Positions 60,374 through 64,000 of a stretch of DNA of 64,000 nucleotides are shown piece by piece. The DNA is taken from contig VLTN01000003.1 in assembly GCA_008330645.1 (NCBI GenBank), forward strand, positions 372,001 to 436,000. The letters run 5' to 3'. Below the pieces are notes generated by a model. It was given only the letters and a program-made list of their open reading frames with translations, had not been told where the DNA came from and ran no database searches. The translations under genes and the position numbers were made by a program. Within the stretch, counting starts at the first letter, position 1; every line of letters begins with the position of its first letter. The stretch comes from Cafeteria roenbergensis (Eukaryota; Sar; Bigyra; Bicosoecida; Cafeteriaceae).

Positions 60374-62103
60374 ATGGAGCGCCTGGTGGGAGCGGCGATG
60401 CCTCTCCTCGGCCGGCGGCCGCACCGCCCTGCCCTGGCGCGAGCTCGCCCCGGCGCGAGCCCCGGCCTTGCCCGCCGCCTCCCTCGCAACGCGGCGGCGG
60501 CCTGTTGCAGCCAGCGACCAGTGCGCCGCTTCGGCTGACTTGTGCCGCTTCGCTTCGCTCGCAGATAGCAGGCGCCGCCCGCGAGAAGAGGGCCGCGTCG
60601 GCTCGGCCGACCCCGCGTCCGCTGGCAGCGGCAAGCGGGCCTTGGTCGACGACGCTGTGACGTTTTCAACGGATCTGCTGCGCGTGTACTACGGTGAGGC
60701 TGCGCGCGTGCGTTCGTGTGACGTGGGAGTCGCTGCTTGGACTCGTGGGCCCGCTCGAAGCAGCAGTTGTGTTTTGCCCCGCTCACGCGCCGTCCCCGCC
60801 CGCCGCAGCCCGCTTCTTCCCGTACCGCCCCTTCTACCGGTGGCTGTCGTACTCCCAGGACCCGTCCATGGACCTTCCCATGGCCCAGAAAGGTTTCATG
60901 GCCCGCCGCGAGTTCTCCTTCACGATCGAGAACGACATCTACATCCGGTACCTGTCCTTCGGCTCCGAGGCAGAGCTGGTCAAGGGCATCCAAAGCCGCC
61001 AGCCGCACAAGATCGACATCGGCGCGGTGTTCACGCACCCCCCCTGCAACAAGGAGTCCACCAAGAAGGGGTCCTTCCTCCCGGTCGAGCGCGAGCTCAT
61101 CTTCGATATCGATTTGACCGACTACGACGAGATCCGGACCTGCTGCTCCGGGGCCGGCATCTGCCACCGCTGCTGGCCATACATGACCGTGGCCATCCGT
61201 GTGATCGACCGCGGCCTCAGGGAGGACTTTGGCTTCAAGCACATCTTCTGGGTGTACTCCGGCCGACGTGGAGTGCATTGCTGGGTGTGCGACCGCTCCG
61301 CCCGCGCCCTGGGCAACGACGGCCGCTCTGCAATCGTGGAGTACTTCAGCGCGATCAATGGCACGATGGAGAAGAACGCGGCGGACCTTGTGCCGCTCAC
61401 AGTGCCGCTCCACCCCTCGCTCAAGCGCGCCCTGGGCGATCTCGAGACGATGTTCATCGAGAACATCATCCCAGAGTCGGGGCAGGGCCTCCTGGCGGAC
61501 GGGCAAACGGAGCGCTGGGAGAGCGTGCTGGCGTTCGTGCCGGACGTCGGGGACCTGAAGGAGACGGTGCGCGTCGCGTGGGCCGCCCCCGGCGTGACCG
61601 CGTCGCAGCGCTGGGTGCAGCTCCAGTCTGCGGTCGCCCACACGCGAAGCGGGCTCAAGCAGGTGCACTTCCGCGAGCGGACTGCGCTCGCCAAGGCCAT
61701 CCCGACCATCGTCCTCGCATTTACGTACCCCCGCATCGACGTGAACGTGACCAAGGGGATCAACCATTTGCTCAAGTCCCCCTTCTGCGTGCACCCGAAA
61801 ACGGGCCGAGTGTGCGTCCCCATCGTCGCGGAGGACTGCGAGAGCTTCGACCCCATGCAGGTGCCCACCATCCCGAGGCTGGTGGCGGAGTTTGACGCGT
61901 TCCGCGAAGCGGGCGGCGACGACGGCGCAGCGGCGGCGGCAGAGTCCGGCTCCGCCGCCCCCGCCGAGCTCTGGCGCCAGACTTCGTTGGGCGACTACAT
62001 GACCAAGTGGGAGAGGGGCTTCCTCCGCCCCCTCGAGCGCGACATCGCGGCCACGATGAGGCGCCGCGCAGAGCGCGCTGCTGCCGTGACGGGGGACTGG
62101 TGA
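60374..62103 (+). CDS. PRIM1: DNA primase small (catalytic) subunit
   Basis: The body is firm: exon 60636..60693 splices in phase 1 across a 115-bp intron to 60809..62103, producing STDLLRVYYARFFPYRPFYR (human LLKLYYRRLFPYSQYYRW). The long second coding exon has the catalytic acidic motif FDIDLTDYDEIR, the zinc motif CCSGAGICHRCW, SGRRGVHCWVCD and RIDVNVTKGINHLLKSPFCV. It makes RNA primers for lagging- and leading-strand starts with Pol alpha. The 5' end is tentative: no ATG lies in the open frame upstream of exon 60636, so a four-codon exon 60374..60385 (MERL, donor GTGGGA) is proposed, giving 454 residues against 420 in human. An acidic-Ala insertion near 395-410 precedes the C-terminal helix. 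Confidence 0.9.
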
Positions 62104-62540
62104 TCGCCGGTCGCGGACTGCGTTGCGCCGAGCTCGCTGCGTGTTGCCCGGAATCATGCGTGTGTATGAATGGGCGCGGCCCGAGAACGGATCCACCAAA
62201 TGCAACGTCCGACGCGCTCTGCGAGCGTGACCGCACGGCTGACGGCCGCGAGACTGCTGCCTCACGCGCGACTGACCTGCGGCGCGACGACGCGCCGCTC
62301 TGGCGACGCCGTCGCCCGGCGCTCGCTGCGCGACGGCGACGCGCCGCGTTGCCTCCCCGCGGCCGGCCGCCCGGCCCGCCACAGCGCTCTTGCGCGGGCG
62401 GCCGTGGAGCAGGGCCAGCTGCCGGCCAGTGGCGGCAGGCCCGCTCTGCTGCGCCGGCTCTGTTGGCCGGGCCGCCGAGAGCTGTGTGCCCGCCGAAGCA
62501 CTCCTCGCTCCCTCAGCAGCAAGCGACAAAGCCCTCAGCA
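62104..62540. other. Intergenic, tandem plus-strand genes
   Basis: PRIM1 3' end and the promoter of the B12D-like gene. ATGCGTGTG at 62156..62164 follows the PRIM1 stop by about 53 nt. No gene seen. Confidence 0.55.
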
Positions 62541-63195
62541 ATGGCCGCCCGCCGCACCATCAACTTCAACGCCAAGCGGATGTACGACGTCGCAGGTGAG
62601 CACGGCGCCAGCGTGCGAGGGCGCGCGCCGCGCGGGTGGGTCGGACCACGGTCGTAGTCAGTTCGTCACGTCCGCACGCGACCCGCCCCCGCCCCCGCCC
62701 CCCCACACCCCCGCTGCCCCGCAGGCCTCCCTGTTATCGCCTGCACTACCTTCGCCGCGTCCATGGCGGCCTACTCTGGGGTGAGAATCGCGCGGCAAGG
62801 CCTCAATCCGGCTGCCCATCACCGGACCATCCGTGATGTGATCATGATTTCGTTCTGACCAGCCCCCGAACAAAAAACCGGTCAGCTGCGACTCACGGAA
62901 CCTTCCGGCCCCAATCGCGCCCAACATCAGCACCCCCCCCTCCTCCCCCGCTTCGGCCTGCCTCCTTCTGCAGGTCCGGTGCTTCATGTCCAACCCGGAC
63001 GTGCGCAGCCGCAAGAACCTCCACGACCCCGTCCCGGGGGAGGACACCGCCAAGGCGGGCGCCGAGTGGCGCAAGCAGCACCACGCTCGCAACATCGGCA
63101 ACGAGGCCGGGAACGTGTCCATGTTCTCCGCCTTTGGCTTCAAGCGCATCGCCGCTGAGGACGAGTACTTCCCGTCCTCGCCAAGCCGGGCGTGA
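62541..63195 (+). CDS. B12D/NDUFA4-like small mitochondrial membrane protein
   Basis: Exons 62541..62595, 62725..62780 and 62974..63195 join in phases 1 and 0 (introns 129 and 193 bp) to give 110 residues. The first two exons encode MAARRTINFNAKRMYDVAGL and a single membrane helix, PVIACTTFAASMAAYSG. After the helix comes VRCFMSNPDVRSRKNLHDP. A short N-tail, one helix and then an R-x-L/F-x-NPDV-x-x-x-KN block is the NDUFA4 (MLRQ)/B12D pattern; human NDUFA4 reads LRLALFNPDVCWDRNNPEP. Those proteins sit in the inner mitochondrial membrane with respiratory complexes I/IV. The C-terminus (HARNIGNEAGNVSMFSAFGF) is longer than NDUFA4 and unassigned. Confidence 0.75.
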
Positions 63196-63790
63196 GCGTC
63201 GCGCGACCGTCGACAGCCGGCGCTGCGTTTGCCTGCGGCGTGCGCGACCTTCCCACCTCCCCTTCTCGGCTCAGTTGCGTGTGAGAGACTGCTTCCCGCT
63301 GCCTCTCGAAACTTTGCCTATTGTGACCTCCAGGCGCCGCGCCAGGCCTCGACGCCGCACACGGACCCGTCGCGCTTGCATCCGCACACTCGTCGCTCCG
63401 CACTCGACACGCTCTCCTGCCGGGCCGTTTCAGCGACCGCCACCCGCGCGCAGCGGGCCCACAGCCGTGGTGCTCCCTCCCAGCCGCGCTCAAGCCGGCC
63501 ACGGGGGGTGGCTCCGGGGCGGGCCGACCGGGCCGGCCGCTGGAACGCGAGCGCGAGAGCGCAGCGCGAGCCCAGTCTTGCGAGCCGCACTGGCCGGCAG
63601 AGCAGAGAGCAAGCCGTTTTCGGGAGAGAGGTGCAGTTGTGCTTGCGCGCCGCGGCGCCAGCCACCACGGGAGGCCGCGCTCGCAGGGCCCGTCGGCAGC
63701 AGCGCCCGCGGCAGTCGCCCGCGCGCGCCCATAGCCAGAGCGGGCGCACGGAGTGCCGTCAACGCCGCGCCAGATCGCGCCCGGGAGACA
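63196..63790. other. Intergenic, tandem plus-strand genes
   Basis: B12D-like 3' end (9-mer at 63275..63283) and presumed promoter of the right-edge gene. Open frames here look like GC-rich noise. Confidence 0.5.
63275..63283 (+). terminator. Candidate 3'-end element TTGCGTGTG (B12D-like)
   Basis: Exact 9-mer, sense orientation, 80 nt past the B12D-like stop codon. Confidence 0.4.
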
Positions 63791-64000
63791 TGTCAGCGGC
63801 TTTGCGCCACCATCGCTCGGCCGACGCCGCGCAGGCGCCAGCAGCCGGCCCGCCGCGCTGGGGGGCTGGCAGCAGCGGCCCTCCGCCCCCCGACGCGTCC
63901 TCCCGCCTCCCGCGCGGGGTGGCCCTGGAAGACCTGCCCCTTCCCGGTGCCGCGGCCTGCGTGGACTTGACGGGCGCGCACATTCACGACGCCGGCAAGG
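63791..64000 (+). CDS. N-terminus of an unidentified gene, cut by right edge
   Basis: From the ATG at 63791 the frame is open for 70 codons to the window end: MSAALRHHRSADAAQAPAAG, then a Pro/Gly/Ser-rich stretch, then LEDLPLPGAAACVDLTGAHI and HDAGK. The last part (a strand with Leu/Val-Asp-Leu-Thr, then an I-x-D-x-G turn) could be the first leucine-rich repeat of an RNI-type protein, but that is a weak guess from about 25 residues. A competing open frame exists on the other strand and looks less protein-like. Confidence 0.35.

Noticed and set aside
63134-63970. 278-codon plus-strand frame near the right edge
   Set aside because: It starts inside the last exon of the B12D-like gene and is Arg/Pro-rich noise; the frame from 63791 is a better candidate.
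1-64000. Transposons, virus-like elements, CRISPR arrays, tRNA or rRNA genes
   Set aside because: Looked for integrase, reverse transcriptase, capsid and polymerase motifs, terminal repeats and cloverleaf-like stretches while reading; none found.

Overview
The window is a gene-dense, very GC-rich piece of a eukaryotic nuclear genome. I can place 23 protein-coding genes in 64 kb, 15 on the minus and 8 on the plus strand. Spliceosomal introns are short (about 100 to 480 bp), nearly all start GTGAG and end in GCAG, and cluster near gene 5' ends. Flagellum and centriole genes (a SAS6-like protein, the nexin-dynein regulatory protein DRC11/IQCA1, a nucleoside-diphosphate kinase/adenylate kinase fusion with a DPY30-like motif) point to a flagellated unicellular eukaryote. 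A PanB-PanE fusion and a TRP-like multi-pass receptor module fit a protist. A GC-rich stramenopile flagellate (bicosoecid type) is my best guess, but that is inference; no rRNA, tRNA or organelle marker is present to prove it.

Layout, left to right. 1-3.7 kb: the start of a multi-pass membrane protein that runs off the left edge, a small possible CENP-X-like histone-fold gene, and the spliceosomal Sm protein D3. 3.9-6.4 kb: anamorsin (CIAPIN1/DRE2) converging on the GINS subunit PSF1. 6.8-11.5 kb: a secretory fucosyltransferase-like protein and a BRAP-type RING/ZnF-UBP ligase. 11.8-15.3 kb: SAS6-like protein and a CaaX-ended guanylate-binding-protein GTPase. 15.8-27.7 kb: an exceptionally long ferlin (3867 residues). 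28.1-31.4 kb: mitochondrial-type Obg GTPase and an ankyrin protein. 31.8-37.1 kb: an SF1 UPF1-like helicase and a deoxynucleoside kinase. 37.3-44.1 kb: a WD-repeat protein and the PanB-PanE fusion. 44.6-50.5 kb: poly(A)-binding protein and DRC11. 51.0-59.9 kb: the NDK/AK fusion and mitochondrial Lon. 60.4-63.2 kb: primase small subunit and a B12D/NDUFA4-like mitochondrial protein. 63.8 kb to the right edge: the start of one more gene.

Six gene pairs share a divergent promoter region of 230 to 500 bp: SmD3/CIAPIN1, BRAP/SAS6L, ferlin/Obg, helicase/dNK, PABP/DRC11 and Lon/PRIM1. Themes that recur are replication (PSF1, PRIM1, dNK), flagellar structure and nucleotide supply (SAS6L, DRC11, NDK/AK), mitochondrial upkeep (Obg, Lon, B12D) and RNA processing (SmD3, PABP, helicase). 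These neighbours are probably not functionally co-regulated beyond the shared promoters.

The most notable items are the single polypeptide with three NDK-type and five AK-type domains, an exact 9-mer TTGCGTGTG found in sense orientation 50 to 130 nt downstream of four stop codons (a candidate 3'-end signal), and start codons separated from the rest of the gene by an intron after only four codons. I found no transposon, virus-like element, CRISPR array, tRNA or rRNA. The exon models were deduced by reading phase and splice consensus by eye and have not been checked against transcripts.
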